Shown piece by piece: positions 8,394 through 18,291 of a stretch of DNA of 64,000 nucleotides. Position 1 is the stretch's first letter, and each line of letters opens with the position of its first letter. A program made the translations under genes and the position numbers. The notes under the pieces are model-generated. The model ran no database searches. It had not been told where the DNA came from and saw only the letters and a program-made list of their open reading frames with translations. The DNA comes from Bacteroidales bacterium UBA5833 (GTDB lineage Bacteria; Bacteroidota; Bacteroidia; Bacteroidales; Lentimicrobiaceae): contig DJGZ01000063.1 in assembly GCA_002433025.1 (NCBI GenBank), forward strand, positions 1 through 64,000. The letters run 5' to 3'.

Positions 8394-9077
8394 TTACCTT
8401 GTTCCGGTTATCATCAGGTTTGGGGCACGCTTGTTCACTGCTATCCTGAAAGTGTTTGTGTTGCTGAATACTTCGGCAAAACGGTCCTTCAACGCCGAAG
8501 TTTCTGTCTCCAGCCGCTGAGAACCGGCAAATTTATTGAAAACTACCCGTCCGCCCGGCGTCAGTAACCGATGCAGGTTCCGGATAAAAGTTTCGGTTTC
8601 AAATTGCGGCGGCACAAGGCGATCCAGGTAGATATCCACAACTATCAGTTTAAAATTCAGGACACAGTTCTCAACAAAATTAAAGGCATCATCCCGGATG
8701 ATTTCAAGTGCCGGCAGCCGCCCGATGTTGAAATGCTCCTGTGCAGCCCTCAGCACCGCCCTATCAAGTTCAATACCGGTAATCGGATTATTAAAACCCA
8801 GCTCTTCACGTAGGATTACGGCCACACTTCCCGCACCAAAGCCAAGAATCAGCACCTCATCTCCGGGAATCAGTTCAGGCGGGTCGAGGTGAAAATACCT
8901 TCTGAATGCATCGTGCAAAGGCCCGTATGAATAGTTAACATTTTCAGCATTCAGCTGATAACGGCCGTTCACAAGGGCGACCTCAATCACAGGATTTACA
9001 TCGCCGGTATATTGCTCAATGATCTGCCCCCCGGCAAAACTGGATAAATATCTGAAGGCATCACGGCTGATTTTCAC
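8394..9077 (-). CDS. Spermidine synthase-fold methyltransferase-like protein
   Basis: 227 aa from a GTG start. Motif I LILGFGAGSVA, the acidic motif GIELD, and the later NFKLIVVDIYLDRLVPPQF followed by LTPGGRVVFNKF match the spermidine synthase-like class I fold. Whether it makes polyamines is unclear because the N-terminal hairpin domain is reduced. The frame is open to an ATG at 9143, but that version would include an intrinsic terminator (9103-9124) and a -7 box (9096-9103); the first good start after the promoter is GTG at 9077 (MKISRDAFRYL). tex lies downstream on the same strand after a 60-base gap. Confidence 0.83.
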   Translation of the reverse strand: MKISRDAFRYLSSFAGGQIIEQYTGDVNPVIEVALVNGRYQLNAENVNYSYGPLHDAFRRYFHLDPPELIPGDEVLILGFGAGSVAVILREELGFNNPITGIELDRAVLRAAQEHFNIGRLPALEIIRDDAFNFVENCVLNFKLIVVDIYLDRLVPPQFETETFIRNLHRLLTPGGRVVFNKFAGSQRLETETSALKDRFAEVFSNTNTFRIAVNKRAPNLMITGTR

Positions 9078-9095
9078 AATGGATAGAGCTTTTTG

Positions 9096-9103
9096 CAAAG
9101 ATA
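9096..9103 (-). promoter_or_regulatory. -7 box TATCTTTG for the spermidine synthase-like gene
   Basis: The plus strand reads CAAAGATA, giving an exact TAnnTTTG box on the minus strand. It follows immediately after the T-tract of the terminator at 9103-9124, so one gene's transcription end and the next gene's start are back to back. The GTG start at 9077 lies 18 bases downstream. Confidence 0.65.
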
Positions 9104-9124
9104 AAAAAGCCGGCGTGAACCGGC
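9103..9124 (-). terminator. Intrinsic terminator after the 9154-12300 gene
   Basis: On the minus strand GCCGG, a six-base loop and CCGGC are followed by six T. It lies about 30 bases after the stop codon of the upstream T9SS cargo gene. Confidence 0.8.
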
Positions 9125-9153
9125 CCCTGCATTTTGACAGCATTTCTCGTATC

Positions 9154-12100
9154 TTACAGCTGCTGAATGATCAGCTTCCGGATAATCACCGCATCGCCGC
9201 AGCTTAGCTTCAGATAGTACAGACCCGGACTGCAATTACGTAACGACAGGGTTGACTCAAAACGTTCTCCCTGTACGAAAGCCGCATCACGGCGGTAAAT
9301 GCGCCTGCCCGGCACATCGAACACCTCAAACAATCCGTCTCCGTACAGCCCTTCGACAGCAAGGTTGAACAGACCATCGCCTGACGGAATGGGATATACC
9401 TGCAGCCTGTTGTCACTGCCCATTTCCTCTATTCCATAACTGCAATTCTGGAATGTGAAATAAATCGTTATCCGGGCATTATTGGAACATCCAGTCAACG
9501 GATCGTCAACTTCAACATCATACTCCTGAATATCAAAACTGATCCCTGAAGTTTTAACATCTATGGTCTGCGTAACGGCACCATTGCTCCATAAGTAAGC
9601 TGATCCCGGATTTCCTGCATTCAGGGTAATGGTATCATACACGCAGACACCGATCTCGACCGGACTGATATACTGAATCCTAGGGTCATTGGCTGGCGGG
9701 AGGTTTATAGAAGGCAAAGGATTTACCCTGACCCTGACACTGCCCGAAGTGGAATTGAAACCGTCATAAACTTCAACAGAATAAACCGTTTCGACCAGAG
9801 GCTCCACAACAGGGTTGGGATCGTTCGAGGTAAATCCCGGCGGATTGGAAGTCCATGAATAGGACTCATACAGCCCTGACCCACCGCCCGGAAGCGCCTG
9901 CACCTGGGTACTTTCGCCACGGCATATTACAGAGTCTACTGCTGTAGGGTTCACATGAAGTGGCCCTCCTTCAACAATTACAAGTGTTTGTGAGCCTGAG
10001 GCACATCCGTTCTGATCAGTAACTTCAAGGGTAAAACTCTGACTTACATAAAGGTTTAAAGTAGGGGTAATCGGCATGGTCGGGGCCAGGACCATATCGG
10101 CCGGGCTCCACTGGAAAGTATAAGGACTTGAACCTCCGGTAACGGAAGAAATCAGCATGGCGCTGGTGCCATGAGGTATAATCTGATTATTACCGGCAGA
10201 AACTACCGGTAAAGGATGTATGGTCACAACTACGGTGCGGTTGACTGACGATTCACCATCATTTACCGTCACTGTATAAGTAGTAGTTTGCTGAGGAGCA
10301 ACCGTCGGATTTGACAAAGATGAATTGAATCCGGGGGGATTCGAAGACCATGAGTAGGTATATTGACCAGTCCCGCCATAAGCAATCACCGTCAACTGTG
10401 TCTGATCTCCAAGGCAGACTGCGGGAGGGCTGGCATAAGCATTGCAACTCAGCACCCCGCCTTCAACGGTAATCAGCACCTGGTCCTGCCCCGCACAACC
10501 TGTCTGATTGTCGGTTACTGTCAAAGTAAATGTTGTTGTCGTGTTCATGACAACCGTGGTTGGCTGCAACACATTGGGGTTCAGCAGCAAGGCGGCAGGC
10601 TCCCAGTGACAGGTATAACTTCCGGAAACTCCGGCAACGCTGGCCGGGATAGTATAAGATGTCCCTTCCGGGATCCCGGTATCCGGCCCGGCATTGACTT
10701 CAGGATTCGGATTCACCGTGAGGAATATGGAGTCTGTTGCCGTACATCCCCATTCATTGGCTACGGTGCACCTGTACCAACCTGTGGCATCTGCAAACAG
10801 GGTCTGCGAAACCGACCCGTCATGCCAGAGGTATGAGCTGTACAGCCCGGGATCCAGATAGAAGGCCTCACTTGCACAGATTGTTGTATCATTTCCGAGT
10901 GAAACCGAAGTTCCGGGATTTATCCTGATAAACCGCATAACCGTTTTCGACTGGCCATAGAGGTAGACAACCAGCCCTACGCCGTACAGACCGGGGCCGG
11001 AAAATGTGTAGGAGGGATTCATCACCGTTGAGGTTGACCCGTTGGGGAAGGTCCACTTCAGCGAATCCGGTGTATCGGAAGCGCTGGCGTAAAACTGGAT
11101 CACATTGCCGTCGCATGCCGGTTCATCCCAGTAAAAGTCGACTGTCAGGTAGAAAAATGACTGGATAAAAGGCGGAAGGCCATACCTGCATTGCCTGCCT
11201 GCAAGATTAACGGCATTTTCAACAAAATCGCAGGCTACGCCCAATGTATTTGGTTGATTAATTCTTGAAAGGTAGGATGACCCATTCCTGGCAATATAAA
11301 GGCGGTTATCAGGCCCCAACTGCAAAGCACCAATGGGATCAGAACCTTGTCCAACAGAAGCCACTACTGTTCTTGAGTTAAGAATGGCAGTGGGATCGCC
11401 GGAGGAGAGATCATACTGATGAATCTTCCTGTTTGCTTTCCACTCACCAATATACAACCTTGAACTGTTAGGAGAGAACTCAACGCCGTAAGGCCCGCCC
11501 GGGTCCATACCCCCGGGATTGGTATAGGTATTATCAGTAACCAAATGGGTAATGACCCCGGTAGAATTATCGAAATTATAGATACCCACACTGTATGCGG
11601 TATTGTTGGCTGCAGCTATCTTGCTTCCGTCGGGCGACACTTTCAGGTAACCCTTCGACGCCTGACCAATATTGCCTACCAACGGGGGGCCGGTTGTACT
11701 GATCACCGGCGTGGTATTCACGCCGTCCCAGGTGATACGATAAGCATAAAAGTCGGAATTTCCCCACTTCTTGGTGATCACCCAGAAAGTCTGTCCATCG
11801 GCATGTCCGACAGCTGTAACCTTTTCACAGGCAAGCGGCACCAGTGAAATATTCTTTTCGGTGGTCACCACATCGCCCAATCCTCCGTTGAGCGACATAT
11901 CAACCTTAGTATAGCACAGACCATAGGCTAGGCCGTTATCGGCAGCATCAACCGTAAAAATATAATATTCTGTGCTGCTGCCGGGTTTTGGCACAATTAT
12001 ACCGGACTGAGTACTGGAAGAGTGCCCCCAAAGCCCGGATCCATTAGGCATCAGGGTGTGGTCTCTCGTATAGGCAAAGCGTCCGTCGGTATAAAACTCC

Positions 12101-12300
12101 AGCGTGCCATTTGAAGTGGAAATGGACGAGCAACCCTCTCCTGTATTCAGGGCGCCATTGGTGATGGCAACCGGAGGACCCATAGCAAAACTAAGCCCGG
12201 CATATTGGCCAAAGTACCAGTAATTGGCCTGCTTCTGAGCATTGACTGCTAAAAATGAGGTGAGCAATGCAAGGGATAGTATGAAATTTTTATAGTTCAT
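9154..12300 (-). CDS. Large T9SS-secreted protein: propeller, PKD/Ig-like repeats, type A sorting domain
   Basis: 1048 aa. Signal peptide MNYKNFILSLALLTSFLAVNA; then a propeller-like region (about 23-390) that resembles the N-terminal half of the protein at 12659-14602 (NYWYFGQYAGLSF, YRITWDGV, KVSPDGSKIA). A PKD-like domain follows (about 400-470) and then three PKD/Ig-like modules marked by the TFTLTVTD and SPYTFQWSPADMVL type motifs. A conserved block with ICxYDTITLNAGNPGS-like sequence, YLWSNGA and NCSYGIEE precedes a type A sorting domain (VYPIPSGDGLFN to LIIQQL). It has its own promoter (12330-12337) and terminator (9103-9124), so it appears monocistronic. Probably surface-exposed; its ligand is unknown. 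Confidence 0.9.
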   Translation of the reverse strand: MNYKNFILSLALLTSFLAVNAQKQANYWYFGQYAGLSFAMGPPVAITNGALNTGEGCSSISTSNGTLEFYTDGRFAYTRDHTLMPNGSGLWGHSSSTQSGIIVPKPGSSTEYYIFTVDAADNGLAYGLCYTKVDMSLNGGLGDVVTTEKNISLVPLACEKVTAVGHADGQTFWVITKKWGNSDFYAYRITWDGVNTTPVISTTGPPLVGNIGQASKGYLKVSPDGSKIAAANNTAYSVGIYNFDNSTGVITHLVTDNTYTNPGGMDPGGPYGVEFSPNSSRLYIGEWKANRKIHQYDLSSGDPTAILNSRTVVASVGQGSDPIGALQLGPDNRLYIARNGSSYLSRINQPNTLGVACDFVENAVNLAGRQCRYGLPPFIQSFFYLTVDFYWDEPACDGNVIQFYASASDTPDSLKWTFPNGSTSTVMNPSYTFSGPGLYGVGLVVYLYGQSKTVMRFIRINPGTSVSLGNDTTICASEAFYLDPGLYSSYLWHDGSVSQTLFADATGWYRCTVANEWGCTATDSIFLTVNPNPEVNAGPDTGIPEGTSYTIPASVAGVSGSYTCHWEPAALLLNPNVLQPTTVVMNTTTTFTLTVTDNQTGCAGQDQVLITVEGGVLSCNAYASPPAVCLGDQTQLTVIAYGGTGQYTYSWSSNPPGFNSSLSNPTVAPQQTTTYTVTVNDGESSVNRTVVVTIHPLPVVSAGNNQIIPHGTSAMLISSVTGGSSPYTFQWSPADMVLAPTMPITPTLNLYVSQSFTLEVTDQNGCASGSQTLVIVEGGPLHVNPTAVDSVICRGESTQVQALPGGGSGLYESYSWTSNPPGFTSNDPNPVVEPLVETVYSVEVYDGFNSTSGSVRVRVNPLPSINLPPANDPRIQYISPVEIGVCVYDTITLNAGNPGSAYLWSNGAVTQTIDVKTSGISFDIQEYDVEVDDPLTGCSNNARITIYFTFQNCSYGIEEMGSDNRLQVYPIPSGDGLFNLAVEGLYGDGLFEVFDVPGRRIYRRDAAFVQGERFESTLSLRNCSPGLYYLKLSCGDAVIIRKLIIQQL

Positions 12301-12329
12301 CCGACAGTTGTTTTTGTACCTCTCCTATA

Positions 12330-12357
12330 CAAATGTAAATATTTTTAAAACATGCAA
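12330..12357 (-). promoter_or_regulatory. Promoter of the 9154-12300 gene
   Basis: On the minus strand TTG (12357-12355) is followed after 17 bases by TACATTTG (12337-12330), an exact -7 box. The ATG at 12300 lies 29 bases past the box. Confidence 0.6.
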
Positions 12358-12609
12358 TAAAATTCTCCTGCAAAACTGACTGTTTATATGCTGAAATCAG
12401 GCAAAATGAAGAAGTAGCAAGCCTGGCATTCATGCTACCTGCATCCCGCATTCAATGAAGTGAGACATTTTTAAGGCGTAAAAAAAAGTGCTGATATCCG
12501 TATAAGTTTACAGAGAGTTTTCAGGGGTACTAAAGACACATCAGTATACTGATCAAATGACCCAGGCCCTCCCGGAACTTACAACCGGGAAAGGGATAAA
12601 CTCAGGAAG
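12358..12609. other. Gene-free spacer
   Basis: Part of the 358-base gap between two minus-strand T9SS cargo genes. Apart from the promoter at 12330-12357 and the terminator at 12610-12631, I see no ORF, RNA gene or repeat in it. Confidence 0.6.
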
Positions 12610-12631
12610 AAAAAAGCCGGACAAAGCCGGC
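12610..12631 (-). terminator. Intrinsic terminator after the type B cargo gene
   Basis: Minus strand: GCCGG, six-base loop, CCGGC, then at least six T. It lies 28 bases after the stop of the 12659-14602 gene and has the same stem as the terminator at 9103-9124. Confidence 0.8.
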
Positions 12632-12658
12632 CTTACTTCTTATAAAACTGCAGAAGAC

Positions 12659-14602
12659 CTATCGGAACAGCATAACGCTGCCTTTGTATTTAACCTTACC
12701 AATGGATGAGACATTCCCGATCACATTAAATGTCATATACCAGGCATACAAGCCTGCAGGTGCAAGTTCTCCGTTATAAGTACCATCCCAGCGGTCAGCA
12801 AAGTTATTGGATTCCCACACCTTCTGTCCCCAACGGTTGTGAAGAACAAGCGTATAATCAGAAATTCCGTCGCTTGGTCCCAGGGGTCTGAAGTAATCAT
12901 TCAGTCCGTCGCCATTGGGCGAAAATGCAGTTGGCAAAGAAATATCCAGTGCAATTACCCTCAGACTGTCAGAATTCCGGCAACAGTTAATGTCAATGTA
13001 TTCCGCTACATACATTCCGGGGTCAGTTACATTGAAATATCGGCCATCACTCCCGTCCTGCCAGAGGTATGAATACATATCCGCACCGGCATCAAGCGGA
13101 ATGGTCGAACCGGGGAAGATATACAGACTGTCAGGAAGGAAACTTTTAGGTGGCAGGTTATTGATTATCACCTGTGAGGTAGTTGAAAATGATTGTCCGC
13201 CGAAAGTTTCGGTAAGTGTAACATTGTAGGTTCCGGGGCCACTGAAAACATGCACCGGATTAAGCCCGGTTCCGGGGGTGGTATTACCGGGGTCGCCGAA
13301 ATCCCAGGTCGCCTGAGTAATATTGGAGGTATTCAGTATGGTAAACAGGGTTTCATCCCCGTCGCATTTAGTGTCGTAGTCAAATGGCGGAACATCAAAG
13401 AAACTTTGAATAAATGTGGGCAGGCCATTCTGTGCGCGTTTACCGCCAAGTGAGAATCCGGACTCATTGTAATTGCAGTGCAATCCCGGGCGGTTGGGGT
13501 TTTCAATTACTCCCAGAATATCACGCTGATAGCGGGTTACATATATTTTACCATCACGTCCCAATTGCAGTGCTGACACATCAGCTTCGAGCGGAGCGAC
13601 ATTAATCTCTGTCCTCATATTGCCATTGGAAAGATCATACTGATAAAGATGATTATCCCGGCCGGTACTCAGATTAACCACAGTAACATAAAGTTTGCTA
13701 CCGTCCGGCGAAAACTCAACATAATAAGGGCGAGTTGTGCCAGAGGTATCTTCTTCCATAAAGGTCATGGCCAACCCGTTGCTGACAGCTCCAGTTGAAT
13801 TATTAAAAGAAAACACTTCAACGACGCCTTTACCGAAGGAAGCATATGCCAGTTTATCACCTTTCGGGCTTATCTTTATGGCTCCTACACTATGCCTTGC
13901 GTTATAGTTATCACTCAGTACTGAGCCGGCATTGCTCACTACCGGAGTTGTACTTACCCCTTCATTTGTGACCTCAAATGCAAAAAAACTATTATTGCCG
14001 AGGCCGTGGGTAACCACCCAGTAGCCTTTCCCATCAGCCTTTTTCACGCCTGATATCATTTCGGCCGACTTTGGCAACAGGTTAATATCCCGGTCAGCGG
14101 TTACCGCTCCCGCTCCGTTGCCCAGGGTTAGGTCAACCCTTGTATAATTGAAACCCTTGGTTGTTCCGAAAGCGGCAGGATACTGGATGTCGGTGGTAAA
14201 AACATAGAGCATCTGAGGGGTTCCGGGATTCTGCACAATCAGCGAGGATTGTGTTGAACCCAGGTCTCCGGCAAGATTAGGGCCGAAATTAATCAGGTTA
14301 TGATTGCCGTTCCAGACCCTGATACCATCAGAATAGAGCAAAAGATTTCCATCCTCATCAGAATAAACGGCTGTACCTTTTCCGACAGGCAGGTTATTGT
14401 TCGGCAGATTATTCAGTGAAACACCGGCATCGGTAAACCGCAATCCGGCATTCTGAAAGAAAAACCAGTTATCAGCCTGCCGGGGCGGTACGTAGGAACA
14501 TCTGTTAACGGCACGGCTTTGGGCCAACATCATCATCGGGAGACCGACAATAAGTAACAGCAGAGTAATCGGCAGATTTCTTTTCATTAAGGTATTCATC
14601 AT
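12659..14602 (-). CDS. T9SS type B cargo: propeller, PKD and gliding-motility-type C-terminal domain
   Basis: 647 aa. A signal peptide begins at MKRNLPITLLLL (residue 6; ATG codons at 14602, 14599 and 14587 are all possible starts). Residues about 35-400 form a propeller-like region related to that of the 9154-12300 protein, with SPKGDKLAYASF and EFSPDGSKLYVTV. A PKD domain follows (about 415-475, ATWDFGDPGNTTPG). The C-terminal 95 residues are a CHU_C/type B sorting domain: LPTAFSPNGDGLNDYF, then LVLHNRWGQKVWES and APAGLYAWYM. This is the only type B cargo in the window; type B proteins are usually released or attached through SprF-like partners. A terminator follows. Confidence 0.9.
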   Translation of the reverse strand: MMNTLMKRNLPITLLLLIVGLPMMMLAQSRAVNRCSYVPPRQADNWFFFQNAGLRFTDAGVSLNNLPNNNLPVGKGTAVYSDEDGNLLLYSDGIRVWNGNHNLINFGPNLAGDLGSTQSSLIVQNPGTPQMLYVFTTDIQYPAAFGTTKGFNYTRVDLTLGNGAGAVTADRDINLLPKSAEMISGVKKADGKGYWVVTHGLGNNSFFAFEVTNEGVSTTPVVSNAGSVLSDNYNARHSVGAIKISPKGDKLAYASFGKGVVEVFSFNNSTGAVSNGLAMTFMEEDTSGTTRPYYVEFSPDGSKLYVTVVNLSTGRDNHLYQYDLSNGNMRTEINVAPLEADVSALQLGRDGKIYVTRYQRDILGVIENPNRPGLHCNYNESGFSLGGKRAQNGLPTFIQSFFDVPPFDYDTKCDGDETLFTILNTSNITQATWDFGDPGNTTPGTGLNPVHVFSGPGTYNVTLTETFGGQSFSTTSQVIINNLPPKSFLPDSLYIFPGSTIPLDAGADMYSYLWQDGSDGRYFNVTDPGMYVAEYIDINCCRNSDSLRVIALDISLPTAFSPNGDGLNDYFRPLGPSDGISDYTLVLHNRWGQKVWESNNFADRWDGTYNGELAPAGLYAWYMTFNVIGNVSSIGKVKYKGSVMLFR

Positions 14603-14672
14603 TTAGTTCCGGCAAGCTTCAGAAAACCAAACAGTTTCTTTGAATCAGACTTTACCAGGAAGCAGTAAGTTA

Positions 14673-17600
14673 TTATTGAATGATCAGTTTCTTAAAAATT
14701 ACAGCCTCATTGTTGGTTAGCTTCAGGTAATAGATTCCGGCTGTACCCCTGTTGAGCAGCAGCGATGAACTGAAGTCACTTCCCGGTAAAAGAGAAACTT
14801 CCTCACCATAAACCATCTTCCCTTGTGCTGTATAAACTTCAATCAGCGTTGAACCTTTCAATCCCCTGATTATGTAGTTGAAAACGCCTTCATCTGAAGG
14901 ATTCGGATATACAAGCAGCCTGTTATCGGATTCCCTTTCATCTATGCCATAACTGCAATTCTGAAATGTGAAATAAGCAGTTATCCCGGCAGTGTTGGCA
15001 CATCCCGTTTGGGAATTGGTGACTGTAACCTGGAATTGTTGAACATCAAAACTGATGCCTGATGTTTTTATATCGATGGTTTGGCCAACAGCGCCGTTGC
15101 TCCACAAATAAGAGGAACCCGGATTGCCGGCATCGAGGGTTATGGTATCATAGACGCATGCGCCGATTTCAACCGGGCTGATCACCAGCACCCTCGGGTC
15201 GTCAGGGACAAGGCTGATCTGCGGAAGCTGGTTTACAGTAACAATCACACTTCCTTCGGTGGTATTATAACCATCATCCACAACTACTGTATAGGTGGTT
15301 GTAATAGTCGGATTCACAAGAGGCTCCGCTTCGGAGGAGGTAAATCCCGGAGGGTCGGATGTCCATGAATAAGATTCATAAACGTTGGATCCACCGCCCG
15401 GAATCGCCCTGAGGAGGGTTGACCCATTGCGGCAGATAACCGGATTATCCGCCACAGGATTCACCTGAAGGGGTCCTCCTTCGATGGTAACGACAGTCTG
15501 CCCTGTTGAAACACATCCTTTACTATCGGTTACCTGCATGGTAAAGTTCTGTGAGGCGTAGAGATTCTGCGTAGGAGTTACCCACATGGCGGGCGCAACA
15601 ACAAGATTTGCCGGACTCCATTGATAGGTGTATGGTGAAGTACCCCCAGTGACCTGCGAAGTAAGCATGGTGCTGGTACCGTGGGGTATAGTCTGGTTGG
15701 GGCCTGCATTGGGCACAGGCAAGGGATTGACTATTACCTGGACCTGCACCTGGAAGGTATTGAAGCCATCGTAAACCGACAGATAATAAGTGGTGGTAAC
15801 AACCGGATTTACAGTAACATCCTCAAGGCTTGAGTTGAAGCCGGGGGGATTGGATGTCCAGGTAAAGGTGTAATTACCGGAACCGCCTGAGATCATCGCA
15901 TTGAGCAGGGTACTTCCTCCTACACAAATCTCAGCGGGATTGGCCTGAACAATGCCAGCCAAAGGTCCGCCCGTGATGTTTACCGTCATATTGTCAGATT
16001 TCTGACAGGCGTTTCCATTGTCGGTAGCGGTGAGGGTAAAGTCAGTTGTAGCTGCGAGCAGCACGGTGGTTGGTGTCAGCGCCGCGGGGTTGTCAACCTT
16101 ATCGGCAGGAACCCACTGATATGTATGACTCCCTGAACCACCTGAAGCGGTGCCATTCAGTTGGGTATTGGTTCCGTAAGCGATTGTTTTATCAGGCCCG
16201 GCACTCACATTTGGCGTCGGATAGATGGATACCGGCTGGGTAATGGATTTTTCACATCCGTTGTTACCGGTAACGGTAAGCCCGACATTGTAAAAACCGG
16301 CACTACTATAGGTATGCTGTGGATTCTGAAGGTTAGAAGTATTTCCGTCTCCGAATGCCCAGGTCCAGGAAGAAATTCCTCCGACAGGAACCGTAGTTTG
16401 ATCGGTGAATTGTGTTTGTTGCTGGGTACAGGGATTTGAAGTGGTAAAAGCCGGAACCGGTTTGGGTCTTACGGTTATCACAGCCTGACCGGTTGCGGTG
16501 CCCGAACAGGCGTTATTCTGCACTGAAGTAAGTGTATAGGTGGTGGTTTGGGTAGGATAAACCCAGAAAGAATGTGAAGTTTGCCAGAAGTTGATCACGG
16601 TCGGGATTCCACCAAAACCATTTGTCATGGTAACCCTGAATGGACCCACGCTGGTTGCATTAATAGTGAGCAAAGCGGAATCACCTTCACAGATGCTTGT
16701 TGTGCCGCTCAGAGTGGCAGTAGGCGGATCGTACACGAAAACTTCCGTATTGGTAGGCTCGCTGGTGATTCCATTATAGGTGATGGTCAGTGAGTAAATC
16801 CCCCCGTTATTGTGGGTAATTCCATTGATGGTGGGATTCTGCTGGTTGCTGATAAACCCGGCCGGACCTGTCCACTGATAGGCTGCCCCCGGCACACTGG
16901 CTGCATTCAGCTGCAGCGTGCCCCCGACACAAACCGGAGAATTGCTGGTGGCCGGAGGAGGCAGAATGGTACAATCGGTGGTACCGGAGCCGCTCTGCTG
17001 TTGAAAAGTAATATCACAGGGCTGATTACTGAAATTCGTGATTATCAGGATGTAGTACTCTCCAGTCTGGCCATTCGGGATATTGGCCGTTTCAGTATGA
17101 GCCGGCAAATAGCTGCAGTCTACAACCTTGTTGCCGGTGAGCCCTCCATTGGTATTGGTCATGGGGCAGGGAGTAATCGGATCAGTGAAAGGGCCCCATA
17201 AACAGAAGTCAATGTCCCGCGAAGGGGTACTGTACATAAAAATACCTATGGGGCCGGGGTTTTCTATCTTAAGATGATACCAGGCCGGATTGGGCCTTGT
17301 AGTTAGACAATTGTAATTAGGCCCTGCCTGCGCCTGGGTATTTGTTCCGGCAGGGAATGTATAGATAGTTCCGGTACAAAAAGGCATGGACTTATGACAC
17401 GAATCGTTCTCAGTATCACGCTGTCCTGTAAGGGCATAGTATTCAAGCCATTCGCCATGCTTCGATCCAAGCCGGAGTATCATGGCTGTCTGTGCGTCCT
17501 TGTCAAGTTCCTTATCCAGCGTGCAGGCATTGCCCATGATACCGGAAACTGCAGATTCAATCCGGTTGAAACTGTTTACAAGCGGATAAATATAAACGAT

Positions 17601-17831
17601 CCCGGTTTCCTCTGAAATTACTACTTTGGCATCGGTCAGTGAATGAAATTCGCTTACCATTACCATACGTTCAAAATAAGAATAATCCATTAAATCAATG
17701 CGCAGGTACTGATCTTCGGCACCACGGTTGATAACCTGCTGAGCGTTTACACAGTTCAGGAAAATAAATAATCCCGCTAAAAGCATACCTGTTTTGGTCA
17801 GTGTAACTTTCAGTTTGGCAATTGTTTTCAT
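14673..17831 (-). CDS. Large T9SS-secreted protein with PKD/Ig-like repeats and type A sorting domain
   Basis: 1052 aa with a signal peptide (KTGMLLAGLFIFLNCVNAQ, near residue 30). An N-terminal module rich in Cys and aromatic residues (about 135-290, with CHKSMPFCTG and AWYHLKIENPGPIGIFMYS) resembles the start of the 24838-27366 protein. Then come Ig-like repeats, one clear PKD domain (SSWTWAFGDGNTSNLQNPQH) and two or three SPYTYQWSPA-type repeats. The conserved block with YLWSNGAVGQTIDIKTSGI and NCSYGIDE precedes the type A sorting domain (VYPNPSDEGVF, AGIYYLKLTNN). It is 70 bases upstream of nothing on its own strand except the type B cargo gene, which it may share a transcript with. Its C-terminal half is clearly paralogous to that of 9154-12300. 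Confidence 0.9.
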   Translation of the reverse strand: MKTIAKLKVTLTKTGMLLAGLFIFLNCVNAQQVINRGAEDQYLRIDLMDYSYFERMVMVSEFHSLTDAKVVISEETGIVYIYPLVNSFNRIESAVSGIMGNACTLDKELDKDAQTAMILRLGSKHGEWLEYYALTGQRDTENDSCHKSMPFCTGTIYTFPAGTNTQAQAGPNYNCLTTRPNPAWYHLKIENPGPIGIFMYSTPSRDIDFCLWGPFTDPITPCPMTNTNGGLTGNKVVDCSYLPAHTETANIPNGQTGEYYILIITNFSNQPCDITFQQQSGSGTTDCTILPPPATSNSPVCVGGTLQLNAASVPGAAYQWTGPAGFISNQQNPTINGITHNNGGIYSLTITYNGITSEPTNTEVFVYDPPTATLSGTTSICEGDSALLTINATSVGPFRVTMTNGFGGIPTVINFWQTSHSFWVYPTQTTTYTLTSVQNNACSGTATGQAVITVRPKPVPAFTTSNPCTQQQTQFTDQTTVPVGGISSWTWAFGDGNTSNLQNPQHTYSSAGFYNVGLTVTGNNGCEKSITQPVSIYPTPNVSAGPDKTIAYGTNTQLNGTASGGSGSHTYQWVPADKVDNPAALTPTTVLLAATTDFTLTATDNGNACQKSDNMTVNITGGPLAGIVQANPAEICVGGSTLLNAMISGGSGNYTFTWTSNPPGFNSSLEDVTVNPVVTTTYYLSVYDGFNTFQVQVQVIVNPLPVPNAGPNQTIPHGTSTMLTSQVTGGTSPYTYQWSPANLVVAPAMWVTPTQNLYASQNFTMQVTDSKGCVSTGQTVVTIEGGPLQVNPVADNPVICRNGSTLLRAIPGGGSNVYESYSWTSDPPGFTSSEAEPLVNPTITTTYTVVVDDGYNTTEGSVIVTVNQLPQISLVPDDPRVLVISPVEIGACVYDTITLDAGNPGSSYLWSNGAVGQTIDIKTSGISFDVQQFQVTVTNSQTGCANTAGITAYFTFQNCSYGIDERESDNRLLVYPNPSDEGVFNYIIRGLKGSTLIEVYTAQGKMVYGEEVSLLPGSDFSSSLLLNRGTAGIYYLKLTNNEAVIFKKLIIQ

Positions 17832-18291
17832 GCTTTTTTACGTTTTCAATCAATACTGAATATTGACAACCATCTTTCCGGGAAAAATCAGGAAATCTCA
17901 GGCTAATGACCGGTAAAACAGCAGATGAATAATTTGCCTTCAGGTAATTCTATACCTGATGCAGCAGTTTTTCTGACTAGTAACAAATCCCCGGAACAAA
18001 ACCCCTCCAATAAATAATGGCAATCAATGCAGTCCCAAAATTATAAATTTATTAATAAGTAACGAACATTACAATGAATTTATTAAAAATTTTTCAACCC
18101 GGGCCAGGATATTACCGGCAAAAAAGTGGTGTGCAGAGAAACCGGCAACACATTTTGTCATCAGTTCTATAATTGAAAAAGCAGCCTGATTTGCGCGATC
18201 TCAATAGACAACATATTAACAGAGAGCGTCGAATCAATGACCTATAATGGTTTATAACAACAGCACAGGCGCAATGGCTTAAAGCAATCAA
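17832..18291. other. 460-base spacer with a candidate -7 box
   Basis: No ORF or RNA gene is recognisable. On the minus strand TAATTTTG (18043-18036) matches TAnnTTTG and could drive the 17831-14673 gene with a leader of about 200 nt, but no -33 element fits and A/T-rich sequence makes chance matches likely. Confidence 0.35.

Noticed and set aside
9078..9143. N-terminal extension of the spermidine synthase-like gene
   Set aside because: It would include an intrinsic terminator and a -7 promoter box.
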